DNA from: Halichoerus grypus
Taxonomy: Eukaryota > Chordata > Mammalia > Carnivora > Phocidae
Direction: 5' to 3'
Assembly: GCF_964656455.1 (NCBI RefSeq)
Contig: NC_135717.1
Span: 144,350,308 to 144,414,307, forward strand
Length of the DNA stretch: 64,000 bases
Shown here in pieces: positions 46,017 through 58,393 of the stretch. Made by a program: the position numbers and the translations under genes. The notes below the pieces were generated by a model that did not search any database, was not told the DNA's origin, and saw only the letters and a list, made by a program, of their open reading frames with translations. Position 1 is the stretch's first letter, and every line of letters starts with the position of its first letter.

Positions 46017-47589
46017 AACAATCCTATAAATGTCTTTGGAATCATGAAGATAAAGTGGAATGAAACTTTAAAATTTATATCTGGATTTTAATATTAACTG
46101 TTTATTATCTGAACTTTTTATTACTTGGAATATTATAAAATTTAAGAAAATACCTATAAGGCCTATTATGTGAATTTAATTATTCAGGAAAAATGGCATA
46201 TTTCATTTTATTATGGAAATATTCATTACAATGGAATTTTTATTATCATAGAAGAATGCTTATAGTATTAGAGTTACAATGCCTTTTCATGTAGATATTA
46301 AATCTTTAAAACATTTTAAAAACATTATTTCATTAACTCTACTTCAAAAGAAAAAGGAAATACTTAAGCATATATGTATACATAAAAGGAAGTTATGCAA
46401 CTAACTTATTTACTGTACTCTAGTTTTTCATTGGCATTTGATCCCACCTTTTGAAAATCTGGGATTGTTTTGTTATTGCGATTTTTCTAATCAGAATTTT
46501 AGTAATATAATCAATATTTTATTTTATTTTTCTCCTATAATGTATCTTCCTAAGCTCAAAATTAGAGTGTGTTGCATTTCTTCAATTGCCCCTCCAGATC
46601 TTTCACCTTTTCCCACTCTGATCTCTAACCAGGATATTGGTATTCATAAATTACACCAGTGTAATCTGGACTCCACAGATACTTTTTGTGAGTGATTATA
46701 TCTGAAACTCCACCCAGTTCTGTGCCCCAACCCTTGCTCCCCTCACCTGTCCTGTGCTAGGATTTGGCCCTATACTAGGTTCATTTGATTAATCAAAGGC
46801 ATATTTTAGTGCTCTAGAGATGGGTAGATAAACCCAGACTGATCACATTTCCAAAGTTTTACTCCTATGGACTTGTACTTTCTTGTCACTTTTGACCTCA
46901 GTAAATATTCTTCATTACCTCCACAAAGCTAGAGATAAGAAACAATCTTTAAAACTACATTTTAAAATTAAACAGTATTATAAAACAAAAAAACCCTACA
47001 TTTTAAAAATACAGCTATATTTAAAACCATATTTTATCCAATGTTTATAGCTGTATTTAAGGTTTTCTCTGAACATCTGGCTCACAGTATTGTTGGAAAT
47101 ACAAGTCTAGATGTATATACTCCTAGATCATATTAAAACAAATTCTGAATCTAAGAATAAGAAATTAACAATGTTCATGAATGCATTCTCAAATATATGC
47201 TTTAATACAAATAATTTACATTATAAATATGTGTGTATTTATATGAAATATTTTTAAAGGAAACAGTTAAAAGAAAGAAGTTAATGAGCCAATTAATCAT
47301 TCCACAAATTGGCTAGTTAGTATATTAGCCAGCTGGAGCAATTAATTGGTTTTCAATGAATTGAGTGTTGTAGAACTGCCATGCAGTGAATTGAAAAGGT
47401 GAATTGGCATTCTTGGTAATGTTCTTTTGTAGAATGAGCCCATATCCATCTGATATGCCTCTCCAGAGATGAACCTTCCTTCTATCTGCAGAATGCAGGT
47501 GGACAAGAAGGACAGTTTACCTTGTTGCAAGGACTAATGGAAGAGAGTTGAGATCCTTAACTGCTCTTACACAAACTTTAAATCTTTTT
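46017..47589. other. unassigned DNA
   Basis: 46690-46870 is slightly richer in GC and looks like part of an old repeat whose family I cannot name. The rest is AT-rich with no gene. Confidence 0.4.
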
Positions 47590-48030
47590 TTGGTTTTAGT
47601 TCCATTTTCCCTCTATCCTCCAAAGGTACTTGTTGAGTCAATTATTGATCTTTGCTGGAGTTTGGGGACATAAATGTACCAGCTTTTTGCTACGTTTGCC
47701 CTGACATAGGCACTGAGGTTTCAGCTTCTTATGCTAAGTCGTCACTACTCCATATCCATTTATGTTTATAAATTCTGTTGACATCTTCCTCTGCTATTAC
47801 CTTTTCTACCATTTGTTTGTTAATGTGGGTTATTTCTTGTCAGAATTCCTTCAACCACTGTTTTAATGGAGTTATGAGAGGGATTTGAAGTAAGTGCTTA
47901 TATAATCCATCAGGTTTAACTTGATGTCTTTCTCCACTAGATAACTAACTTTAAAACATATAATAAATAATGCAATGATAAACCTCCTTGAACTGACATA
48001 TTTTGTACATTTGTACAACTTTCAAAGATG
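47590..48030 (-). repeat. ancient LINE-like 3' segment, family uncertain
   Basis: TTTTTTTGGTTTTAGTTCC, CATTTATGTTTATAAATTCTG and GAGAGGGATTTGAAGTAAGT recall an old L1M-type 3' UTR read antisense. The end, with AATGCAATGATAAACCTCCT, fits a LINE terminus. This is recognition from memory of similar text and is weak. Confidence 0.35.
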
Positions 48031-48892
48031 TTGACATTCTAAGTATTAACTTAAACATTTTGATTAAATGTTTTTTAAAAAATGCATTTAGATAATTATA
48101 GTGTATATTTTATTTTCATACATACATTTAATTTTATTGGCATAATAACTAGTTCCAAGTGGGTTCAAGACCTCTTGGAAATTTGAGTAACATGATACAT
48201 GTTTTAAATATTTTAAATGCTTGTTCATTTTCTAGGAATAGGGTCATCCATTAGATTCTTAATCTCAAGGGATTCTGGAACAGCAACAAAAAACTGATAT
48301 ATTGGATGAGTAGAACTGGGATTAAAATTCCCAAGTTCTTATCTACTAAGCCTTGGAACCATTCATGAACAATTACCATGCATAAGAAAATTCCAAGGAT
48401 TATTACATCTTGAATTACATATGTTTAAATTTTCATGGGTTTCACTAGAAAAAATGACTTGTCAAGATGTTCTGTTATCAACTGCTACCTACTATAATCC
48501 ATCTATGGACAAATATTCGATAAAATGTGGGCTGGATTAGCAGTAATAAATTATTGCACATTATGAAAAAAGTCCACTGGCTTATTATTTGTATCATGTA
48601 CTTCTTTTATATAGCTTGTCATTAAAATACTTAAGTTTTCTCAACTGATATTAAGTGCTTTAAAATGTATCTCCATCCAAATCTACTCATTATTGAAATG
48701 AGCTGAGAAAAATGTTGCAATTGGTATTTTCAAAACCAATTTTGAAATTTGAAATTTGAAATTTTGAATTTTGATAATTTACCGGTTGCAATTATTCATT
48801 TATAATATTTATTATTCATTATTTATTATCATTATTATTCATTATAATATTTATTTCTTTTCCATTTGTTAAGTATGTGGTTAAAATTTTTT
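48031..48892. other. unassigned AT-rich DNA with ATT-rich tandem tract
   Basis: 48735-48780 has GAAATTT units in tandem and 48790-48855 has ATTATTCATT-type units. Otherwise nothing is recognised. Confidence 0.45.
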
Positions 48893-48907
48893 AAAAACTT
48901 ATTTATA

Positions 48908-49082
48908 GGGATGTGTGGGTGGCTCAGTTGGTTAAGTGTCTGCCTTCTGCTACAGTCATGACCCCAGGGTCCTGGGATGGAGTCCTGCATCTGGATCCTT
49001 GCTCAGTGGGGAGCCTGCTTCTCCCTCTGCCTGCAGCTCCGCCCACTTGTGCTCTCTCTCTGACAAATAAATAAAATATTAA
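48908..49082 (+). mobile_element. CAN-SINE with perfect 15-bp target-site duplication
   Basis: The head reads GGGATGTGTGGGTGGCTCAG. The body is shorter than others, with CTGCCTGCAGCTCCGCCCAC, and it ends AATAAATAAAATATT. AAAAACTTATTTATA occurs at 48893-48907 and 49083-49097. Confidence 0.95.
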
Positions 49083-49097
49083 AAAAAACTTATTTAT

Positions 49098-49599
49098 ACA
49101 TATAGTACAGAGAATATCTTCTTCATTTATTCATATGACTTAAGATTTGTGATTTTACTTTACCACTGTGATAAAATTTCATCAACAGGTTTAGTCATGG
49201 AGTAAACAACATTTTGTTCAGAATATAAAATAAATCTTAAGACAGAAATTAGTAACAGTGATATATTTGAAAAGCTTTTTACAAAATAAGAAGCTTTTAA
49301 TTTAAAAAATGCCTATACTAATATGATAACTTATAGTTATATAGTTATCTTATAGTTAAACTGCTAATTATATCAATCATTAGTAATTTAAGTAGAACAA
49401 AATGTTCAAGATTGGTAAATCCAAAGTCATTTATTGTAGTTTTTAAATGTAACATTTTCAGAAGGTATTATATAAAATTTTTAACAAGATGATTTTCATA
49501 GCTTCCTATTTAGTTAAATATTATTGCTAAAAAGATATAACAATTTTATATTACAATAAAGGCAAATTGGTATACTCCTTCCTTTGTTCATTCTAGTAT
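49098..49599. other. unassigned AT-rich DNA
   Basis: No recognised feature. Confidence 0.4.
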
Positions 49600-50080
49600 C
49601 CATTTCTAGTTGTATAGTGGTGACATCTTTAAGTCTATTTTTCCTTTTTTCATAATTACTTTTGGCAAATGAAAGAAACCAATATTTTTTTCATTTAATA
49701 AAGTGAAATGTACCACTGAAGTAAAATAGCACAGAAAAGTAGAGAAAGAAAATCCCCAAATCTTCACAATTGTAAAACTCAGAGACAATTACTGTAAACA
49801 TTTAGCACATTTTATTCCAATTTTTCTCTGTACTTACTTTACATAATTGAGAGTATATTACATATGTAATTTTATGTTCTGCTTTTTTCTTTTTTTGTTT
49901 AAGAAACATGTATCATACACATTCCCATGAAATTATCTACTTAAAATATTCTTTTTGTTGCCTTTTTAAAAAATATGTGGGGTTGTATTTTATTCTATCT
50001 GATGAATATAGTATAATTTGTTTGACCAAAAATTTTTTTATAGTTTTCACTAATATAAATAAGTATAGAAGTGAATATCT
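49600..50080 (-). repeat. old L1M-like 3' fragment, minus strand
   Basis: CAATTACTGTAAACATTTAG, TATATTACATATGTAATTTT and TTATGTTCTGCTTTTTTC follow the order of an antisense L1M 3' UTR. Strongly diverged. Confidence 0.4.
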
Positions 50081-50799
50081 TCAATATAAATGGCTTCTCC
50101 TAAGAGCTCATTCTCCTCAGTCACCCCAGGCCATAGTACATTTATTCCCATTGTGTAGATGAAACGGAGGCATTTGTAAGTGATGGATCTGATATTAAAA
50201 TCAAGTAACAAATCTGAGATTAAGACCTGAAATAAAAGTTTAGCAGAGTCTATCCTTATTGCAGATTAGTTCCTTATGACAGATCCCTTATCAAGTAACT
50301 AGATGTGAATATTTTTTATGTCTCTTTGAAACTGCTAAAATACCTTTCCAGAATAATTGTAACAATTTGATTTCTATGACCTATTTATAAGCATGGCTTT
50401 GAGTATTTTCACTAGGGAGGAGAATGTTCATTTTATAAGAAAGTGATGAACATTTGTTATTTTGGCTAATGATGCCTTCATTTTCTCTTCTTGTAGTAAC
50501 AGTGCTGTAGTTACTTTTAGAGAACTAGATATATTACAATTGTCTTCATTTATGTTGTGAGTATTAAGCAAGGTGCCTTTTTTTTTTCCCCCAAACAAGG
50601 CACATGACCCAATTTAGAACAACTAGAGCCTTTATCTCTGGATTTTGAATTTTGCTTTTATTTTCTAAGTTTTTAATAAAGGTAGCTTTTATTTATTTGT
50701 TTATCTTTCCTTCTGCTTACTTTGGGTTTAATTTTCTCTTCTTTTTATAGTTTCCTAAGGTGGAAGCTGAGATAATGATCTGAGATCTTTCTTCTTTTC
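50081..50799. other. unassigned DNA
   Basis: A faint MIR-like stretch (TTATTCCCATTGTGTAGATG) lies at about 50140-50162. Nothing else is named. Confidence 0.4.
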
Positions 50800-51720
50800 T
50801 AATGCAAATATTCAATGCTGTAAAATTCTAAGCACTACTTTAGTTGCATTCAACAAATTTGGACATACTGTGTTTTTATTTTCCTTCAGATCAAAACATT
50901 TTCTAATACCTTTTGTGATTTCCTCTCTGATCCATGAGTCAATTTCCAAATATTTGGAGAGTTTTGCAGATTTATTTCTGTTATTAAGTTCTAGTTTAAT
51001 TCTCTTATGGTCAGAGAACATACCTTATACAATATTAATTCCCTTAAATTTATTGAGAGTTGTTTTATGGCTCCTAATAAAGTCTATTTTACTTAGTGCT
51101 CTGGGTGCCCTTGATAAGAACATGTATTCTTTGTTATTGGATGGAGTGTTCTATAAATGTTAATACAGTCAGTTGGTTGATGGTGTTGTTCAAGTCTTCT
51201 ATATCCTGACTTACTGTCTATTTTTGCTATTAATTACAGAAAATGAAGTATCAACATTTCCAACTATAATTGTTACCATAAGATGTCGGGTATAAATATA
51301 ACCACTTCAGCTTTCCTTTCATTAGGGTTTGCGTGTTATGTCATTTGCCATCCTTTTATTTTTAATTATTAAAATCCATTTGTTAAGTGATATTTTTCAG
51401 GCAGCATATAGTTAGCTATTGTCTTTTTAATCTAATCTATCATTTAATTCATGCGTCTAGACTTTTACATTTAATGTCGTTGTTAATATTGTTGGTTTAA
51501 ATCTCCCATATTGTTTGTTTTCTATTTATCTTCTTTTTTTTAGTCCTTTCTCCATTTTTTAAAATTTGGTATTAGGTATTTCTATTATTCTGTTTTATTT
51601 TTACCGTTAGCTTATTATCTATAACTCACTTTTAATTTTTATTGGCTACTATAGGGTTTACAGTATACATTTTGCCCCATGTCCAAATTTACTGATATTC
51701 TCTTTTATACTATCTAATCT
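50800..51720 (-). pseudogene. L1 ORF2 N-terminal (endonuclease) region, decayed
   Basis: Antisense L1 ORF2 is readable as CCATGAGTCAATTTCCAAAT, TCTTATGGTCAGAGAACATA, GGAGTGTTCTATAAATGTTA, TGTTCAAGTCTTCTATATCC and CAGGCAGCATATAGTTAGCT. This is the endonuclease domain and the start of the RT linker. Every frame is interrupted (longest 69 codons on the minus strand, 50812-51021). It is older than the copy at 40.1 kb and inactive. Confidence 0.75.
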
Positions 51721-52398
51721 GCTGTAAATCCCTCTAGTATATTTTATATATGTTTGTATTCTCTAGAAGTTTCATTTGGTTATTTTTCATATCTTATGTT
51801 TTTTCTTTATCATGCTCATCTTTATTTCTACCTTATTGAACATTATGGAGAATATTTATAATAGATGGATTTTGAATTTTGAATAGAAAATACAAACACT
51901 AAAAAATGTAGGAGCCACTCAAATTGTCAGGAGCACCCTTGAAATGACTGTCATTATTTTCTGATACCTCAATTGCAAAATCTTCCTGGACTTACCTTCC
52001 CTTAGACCAGATTCTTCACTTAAAAAAAATTCTGTTAACACATATTTGTTAAGTAAATTAATTTTTTTTGCTTAATTTAATTGTAGTAAGTTTCTATAGT
52101 ACATGTTAAAGTTGTAATTGAAATTTTCTAATTAGATTTCATTAGTTATTAAATAACACTTCACCAAAATTCTTCTTTACCAGTGATTTGTGCTGTCAGT
52201 TTCATAATCCTTTTGTTTAGTGTATGCTTTTATATTGATTTATTTTGATATTCCTCTTCTAATAAGACACTAATATATTTAATGAGATTATATAATTAAT
52301 TTTAATGTAGACAGAAATTGTTTCCTCAGACAATTCTTTATTAGATGAATTTCAGCTCTTAAATTCAATTAGCATTTCTGTGGACCCTTGTGCTCGTG
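51721..52398. other. unassigned AT-rich DNA
   Basis: The first part may be a continuation of the L1 piece. Nothing firm beyond that. Confidence 0.4.
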
Positions 52399-52568
52399 TT
52401 TTTTTTTTTTTCCTAATTTTATTTATTTATTTGAGAGAGAGAATGAGTGGGGGGAGAGGGAGAAGGAGACTCCCCACTGAGCAGGAAGCCTGATGCAGTG
52501 CTCAATCCCACGATCCCGGGATCATGAGAAGGAAGATGCTTTAACTGATTGAGCCACCTAGGCACCCC
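52399..52568 (-). mobile_element. CAN-SINE, minus strand, internally shortened
   Basis: T tail complement, then CTAATTTTATTTATTTATTT and a body in which the region GACCTGAGCC is missing (reads ATCATGAGAAGGAAGATGC). The head ends GAGCCACCTAGGCACCCC at about 52568. No clean duplication. Confidence 0.88.
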
Positions 52569-52615
52569 TATTAGATGAGTTTTTTTTTTTTTTTTTTGGT
52601 TAGATGAGTTTTTTT

Positions 52616-52806
52616 TTTTAATGTTTTTTTTTTATTTATTTATTCATGAAAGTCAGAGAGAGAGAGAGAGAGAGAGGCAGAGGCAGAGGGAGAAGCAGGC
52701 TCCCCGCCTAGCAGGGAGCCCGATGCGGGACTCGATCCCAGAACCCTGGGATCATGACCTGAGCCGAAGGCAGACGCTTAACCATCTGAGCCACCCAGGC
52801 GCCCCG
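52616..52806 (-). mobile_element. CAN-SINE, CTGCCTCTG-(CT)n subfamily
   Basis: The plus strand reads TTATTTATTCATGAAAGTCA, a GA run and GGCAGAGGCAGAGGGAGAAG. The head ends GAGCCACCCAGGCGCCCC. It is the same subfamily as 29576-29782. GGTTAGATGAGTTTTT flanks it on the left (from 52598) and right (from 52808). An extra copy of TTAGATGAGT plus a T run sits just left of it (52571-52597). Confidence 0.93.
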
Positions 52807-52824
52807 TGGTTAGATGAGTTTTTA

Positions 52825-53349
52825 AAAAGAATTCATTTATTTCCTTTACATGAATATTTTTCCATGTAGCACAATAATAAAATTATTCTTCAAATTTTCT
52901 AAAAACTCCATATTTATACTCTCTGCTTTTTTAAATTTCTTAGCTATTCTTCTAAAGGTTTTGAAAGCTATTTTATAATTTTAATAAAATCGTATTTGAA
53001 TTTACAGAGTGATTTATGGTAAACTATCCTCCTTATAGTATTTTTTTAAGTACTTTTTTTTTTTTTAAGTTTTTTTTTTTTACTGTTTTATTTGGAAGAT
53101 TTTTTCAGAAAGATCCTACATATGCTTTCTTTCTATTGATATTTTTGTATGTGTGACAATTTTAATGAAGCATTTATCATATAAAAACTTGGATCACTTA
53201 TGATATGAAAAAGCACAAATATCCAAAATACATACACATCTGCATATACATAATGATATATATACAATTATATACATATAAAAATACATATACATGATCT
53301 AGGCTACCTTATTCCCAACAGTTGCCTTGCCCAATATTATACCACTCCT
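52825..53349. other. unassigned AT-rich DNA
   Basis: T runs at 53056-53081 and TA/CATA-rich text at 53240-53300. No named repeat. Confidence 0.4.
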
Positions 53350-53362
53350 GGGTACAATTCTT

Positions 53363-53565
53363 TTTTTTTTTTTTTTTTTTAGATTTATTTATTTATTTTT
53401 AAGGGAGAGAACACAAGCAGGGGAAGAGGCAGAGGGAGAGAATATCATATCCCAAGCAGACTCCCGCTGAGCATGGAGCCCCATGCAGGGCTTGATCTCA
53501 AGACCCATGAGACCGGGGACCTGAGCCAAAACGAAGAGTCAGATGCTTAGCCAACTGAGCCACCT
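53363..53565 (-). mobile_element. older CAN-SINE, minus strand
   Basis: Long T tail complement, then AGATTTATTTATTTATTTTT. The body has the CCAAAACGAAGAGTCAGATG variant of older copies, and the head is cut short at GAGCCACC. The flanks GGGTACAATTCTT (53350-53362) and GGGGACAATTCTT (53567-53579) differ by one base. Confidence 0.92.
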
Positions 53566-53579
53566 TGGGGACAATTCTT

Positions 53580-54008
53580 ATCTAATGAGTGATCAAGGGG
53601 GGCAGATCACAAGCCCTGGTTCTCTCGTCAACATTTTGCCATTGCATCTTCAGAGCTAAATATAGAGTTTTTACAAAATTTGAAGAATAAAGGTATCAGG
53701 TAATGTTTCGCTTTCCTAATTTCTTCACCTATAGCATTCCCAAGAGCACTCTCCCATAAATCTGCCAAGAAAAATGTATCTCTGAGTCCATTTCCTGGGG
53801 AACCTGAAAAACATGAGAATTTACATATCTAGCCAAATGTGAACTTTTGGCTTTGATGGTATAACAGGAAAAGTAGTTAAGCCTCAGGGCCTCTCTAAGG
53901 TGGGAAGAACAATAGGAAAATTTCTTCGCCTTAGGCTTGGACATAATGGTCTATATGTCCACTGCAAGACTGAAAACAAATTCAAAATGCTTTTCTAAGC
54001 CTGTCAAA
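53580..54008. other. unassigned DNA
   Basis: No recognised gene or repeat. Confidence 0.4.
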
Positions 54009-54033
54009 CAAACACACACACACACACACACAC
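54009..54033. repeat. (AC)n microsatellite
   Basis: About 12 AC units. Confidence 0.95.
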
Positions 54034-55664
54034 GAATTCAAAAAGGTTATTCTCATGTGAAAGATAGCTCAGGGGAAAAAGTATCTATCTCTATGTTATT
54101 GTATACACAAACAACTAAAGTGAGATTTTCCAGGGCAGGGAAGATGTTTTTGATATACTTATATCGCGAATACACTGTCAGAAAGCATTAAATATTTGCC
54201 AAATGAACACTTAGAAAACAAATATGTTTTGTTCCAAGGCCTGAAACAAACAAATACATTTAAAGTAGTAAAGTACATTTTAGACTTCTATAAAGGATTA
54301 TAATGATTAAGTGATAGCGTGAGTTTTCTTGTTAGCACGGTAATAACAAATCTAATTTTTTCAAGATATTGCCCTGAGCTTCCATGTTAAATAACTAAAG
54401 TTAATGAGACAACATGAACACTAAATTTTCTTGTTGTTTGAGAAAAAAATTGTAGCAATTTGAGTGGTGAACTAAAGATGGCCTAGTTAAATTACCATAC
54501 CATCTGGTCATTATACTAACTTCATGCTACAATTTAGATGAGCAGCAGAAGGTAAAAATCCTTTTTCAAAGGAAAAATAAAGCAATAGCACTCCTTCCTA
54601 GAAGATCATTAAAAATTGTCTTAAAATATACACTTGAACCACATATGTCTCAATAAAGCAATGAAACATCTATAAAAGAAAAAGGCTTATTAAGGTCACT
54701 GAAAAGTTTGAGTGCATACTGTGTGTGTGTGTGCACATGCATGCATGTGTATAGTAAAATTTCATTTTCCCATTCCATGAATACTAACTAAATTCAATTC
54801 TCTAGAGAGAAACTGAAGAAACTGTATCATTGTTCAGGAAGGAGGAACTGGCTTTTGATAAAAGGCTTCCCTTTCTCTTCTACAATGCATCTGGGACCTT
54901 CACAGTTGATTACTGTAATATTTATATAAAGTAGCTTTGACGTACAATTGAGGACTATAACACATTTAATACTGGAAAAAGTTGGCTAGCATCAGATATT
55001 TTTAATGAACTGGAAGACAGCCTATTTTGTTTCATCTGAAATCAAGAAAGAGTGCCAGGTTGGTCACTAAACACTACTCAATTTCTTTTAAAAAGAATGT
55101 TTAGGATTTTTTTTTTTTTTTTTTTTTGGCAGGGGGATGTGGTTTCCAAAACTCCTTCATCATTATACTATAAAACACAAATGAAAATGGTGCCTTCTAA
55201 CAGACCCCATTAACTGGAGTATCAGATTGATGGCCTTGCTCTTATGAACACAAAAATAATTGCACTGTGTTGTTTTTAGGTCACTACTTTTTTTTTTTTT
55301 TTTGGTATGGATATGGAAAGAAATTTTATTACACTGATTTGGAAAGCTTAAACATGATGGGAATCCTTTTGTTTTGCATGCCTCAATTTATTTGTAATAA
55401 ACACTATTCTATTCTGAATAAATACTATTCAGCTGGGTATTCAAATAAGAAAATTAAAAAGGGAAAAAATTCACAAAACTAGAAACCTATTTAGTAAAGG
55501 GCTATAAACTAGGTTAATAACTTAATTAGTGCACCATCTCCAAATTTCCACTTATTTCCCCTTGCTTTTACTGATTATGTAACTTGTATATGTTTATTAG
55601 AGCAATATACAAGAAACATATTAAGAAAATAAAAATATTTATTAAAATCCAACTTCTCATAAGT
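54034..55664. other. unassigned AT-rich DNA
   Basis: A short TG tract at 54719-54750 and T runs at 55106-55127 and 55288-55304, perhaps old retroelement tails without recognisable bodies. Confidence 0.4.
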
Positions 55665-55990
55665 TTCATTGGCATCATGCACCCCTGATAAGATGTATTG
55701 AGAAGGACATATGACCTTTCTGATATTCTTGCCAAAAATATGTCACATCAATTCAGTTATGAGAAAACATCAGACAATCCGAATTGAGGGATTTTCTGAA
55801 AAAAACCTGACCAGTACCTCTCAAAGATGAGAATGTCTTGAAAGATAAGGAAAGACTAAAAGATGCTACAAAGTGTAGGAGGCTGAGGAGACATGAGAAC
55901 TACATGAACTGTATGATTCTGACTGAGTCCAAGAAAAGAGAAAGGACATTAATGAAAAAAGGGAAGAAAATTATTTAACACAACTTTAAA
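55665..55990 (+). repeat. L1M 3' UTR fragment, plus strand
   Basis: GAGAAAACATCAGACAATCC, GAATTGAGGGATTTTCTGAA, CCTGACCAGTACCTCTCAAA and GAGGCTGAGGAGACATGAGA are in the order of an old L1M 3' UTR (sense). Confidence 0.75.
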
Positions 55991-56234
55991 AGATGTGAGG
56001 AAGAAATCAAACAATCAGGACTCTATGGGTATTGATTAAATATAAGATCAAAGGGAGAGGTAAGTCTTTATGTTGCCCAACATCTCTAAGTTAATCAAAA
56101 GTAATATTCATCATTACATTCCCAACACTGGTGCTAATGTGTATCACATGGTATATGCTCAAATAATTATTATGCTATGAAGATCATTGTGTTGACCTTG
56201 AACTCATAGTTAATTAATTCATTAAGAATTTATT

Positions 56235-56431
56235 GGGGTGCCTGGGTGGCTCAGTCTGGTAACGTTTGCCTTCAGCTCATGTCATGATCCCAGAGTCCTG
56301 GGATTGAGCCCTGCATCAGGCTCCTTGCTCAGCGAGAAGCCTGCTTCTCCCTCTCCCTCTGCCTGCCACTCCCCCTGCTTGTGCTCTCTCTCTCTCTGTG
56401 TCAAATATATAAATAAAATTAAAAAAAAAAA
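56235..56431 (+). mobile_element. CAN-SINE, full length
   Basis: The head GGGGTGCCTGGGTGGCTCAG lacks part of the GGTTAAGCG stretch (reads TCTGGTAACG). The CT tract and A tail are intact. TAAGAATTTATT on the left and AAAGAATTTATC on the right make an imperfect duplication. Confidence 0.93.
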
Positions 56432-56443
56432 GAATTTATCAAA

Positions 56444-57369
56444 ACTTACTATGAGTGGGGCTCTGTGCTAAGTTTATTAGAAATAAACTAAGTCTGAGAT
56501 ATAGTCCTGGATTTCCAAAAACCAGAGTCAAGTGGGAATGATATGACTGCTTTCTTGGGTAGTCTGATAACTGCTTTTCCATACTGAGAAGTTGGTGAGG
56601 TCTGGATTTAGTTATGTGGGATCTTGATAATTACATAACATTACCAAATTCTAAGTAGGTAGTTCTGAGCTGAATAAGAAAGAGTTAAATCTCTGAGGCA
56701 GCCACTATAACATTTTTCCATTTTATTGCCAAGACATTTATTTAAATAAATACAATAGAACAAATGAATCAAAGAGCCATTGAATCAGAATTGAGACTTG
56801 GCACTATTCATTTCTTAATTAAATTTTTACAGATCATTGCCTTTAGAGTAGCAAGTATAATTTATGATTAATTATGAAAACAATTTCCTCAGATTCATGT
56901 CTCTTTTGAGCAATATATTGGGAGATCATTGAATATGAAACCCCAGGAAGCAAAGTCCATGAATGTTAACAATTTAGAAGCTGAGGAATTACTATTGTTT
57001 TAAACTAAATTGACATTCCTCACTTGTCTAAATTAACATTTACTGACTTCTTTCTTTTGTTTCCTTTCATAAGTGGCATAATAGCTCTTAAGGAAATGGG
57101 TTCTTTTAAAAAAAATTACACTAACTTTTGTAAAATTTGTACAAGATAATAAAATTAAAACAATATTAAATCAAAATTATTTCTGAGGTGACCAACTTCC
57201 ATGTAACTAAACTCATATTAACATGAAGCTTGCCCTAATTGAAACTATATTATTTCTAATTTCAATAAAGGAAAAAGAAACAAAATTGATATAACTTAAA
57301 TCCCTCCTAATGTACACTGCTTTTCTTGTAAAAATATCAAAATTGTAGATAATTGCTAATGCTGATTTT
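56444..57369. other. unassigned AT-rich DNA
   Basis: No recognised gene or repeat. Confidence 0.4.
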
Positions 57370-58168
57370 TACTTTAATTCCAAACTTAAAGAAAAGGTGC
57401 AAAAGTGATAAATAAATTCTCATATATCCCCTACCCAGATTCACCGGTTATTTATATTTGGCTCCTATTCTCTCTCCCTCTTATGCTAGACAATTGTATC
57501 CAGTATCTATATGAATAGATATATAAAGTGAAAATAATAAAGATATAGGTTTCTGTATCTATCACTTATATATAGAAATAGATGAAATATTTTTTTTGAA
57601 ATACTTGAAAGTAAATTGAAACTATCATGTGCCTTTACCCCTACATACTTCAAAAGGTATTTCCAAACCAAGGTCTTTCTTTTGCATAAATATTTTAACA
57701 TGTTTAACCATCTTATCTGGAAATTTAATTATGGCACAATATTTATGATCTACAATCCATATTCAAATTTTGTCAAATGTCCCAGCAACATTGTTTTCAT
57801 CAGGTTTTAGATCAAATCCAGGATCATGCATTTTATTTAGTTTTATGATCCTTTAGTCTCCTTTAATTTGGAACACTTCATCTTTTTTTGTCTTCTTTAC
57901 CTTTAATATTTTTAAAGAGTACAGGCTCGCTATTTTGTAGAATGTCCTTAAATTAGGTTTTTTTCTGGTCAGGGGTAGCACTGAAGTAATGTATCTATCT
58001 TAGGTTATAGCATTAGGAGGTACATGATTAATGTCTGCCACATTATAGAGAATGGTTGGTTTTTTAATCATCATTTTAATCATCTGTTTAAGGTAAGGTC
58101 TACCAAATTTCTTCACTGAGAAGATACTATGTATTCCTTAGGAATTAATAACTAATTTATAGAGATAT
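57370..58168 (-). repeat. L1M 3' UTR, minus strand
   Basis: Antisense text includes CAGGTTTTAGATCAAATCC, AGGATCATGCATTTTATTTA, TATTTTGTAGAATGTCCTTA and AGGTACATGATTAATGTCTG. It is the same UTR type as 55665-55990 in the opposite orientation. It may resume after the SINE at 58184-58378 for a short distance. Confidence 0.7.
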
Positions 58169-58183
58169 ATTTTATGACTATTT

Positions 58184-58378
58184 TATTTATTTTTAAAAGA
58201 TTTTTATTTATTTATTTGAGAGAGAGAATGAGAGACAGAGAGCACAAGAGGGAAGAGAGTCAGAGGGAGAAGCAGACCGCCTGCTGAGCAGGGAGCCCGA
58301 TGCGGGACTCGATCCTGGGACTCCAGGATCATGACCTGAGCCGAAGGCAGTTGCCCAACTGAGCCACCCAGGTGCCCC
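58184..58378 (-). mobile_element. CAN-SINE with perfect 15-bp target-site duplication
   Basis: Minus-strand copy of the GAGAGTCAGAGGGAGAAGCA (CTGACCCTC-type) subfamily. The head ends GAGCCACCCAGGTGCCCC. ATTTTATGACTATTT lies at 58169-58183 and 58379-58393. It is inserted in or beside the L1M UTR. Confidence 0.95.
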
Positions 58379-58393
58379 ATTTTATGACTATTT

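Noticed and set aside
48735..48855. Repeated GAAATTT and ATTATTCATT units as a CRISPR-like array
   Set aside because: Units are short, contiguous and irregular, with no spacers. The window is mammalian.
55100..55310. T runs as tails of minus-strand processed pseudogenes
   Set aside because: The sequence to the right of each T run has no recognisable coding content and no flanking duplication was found.
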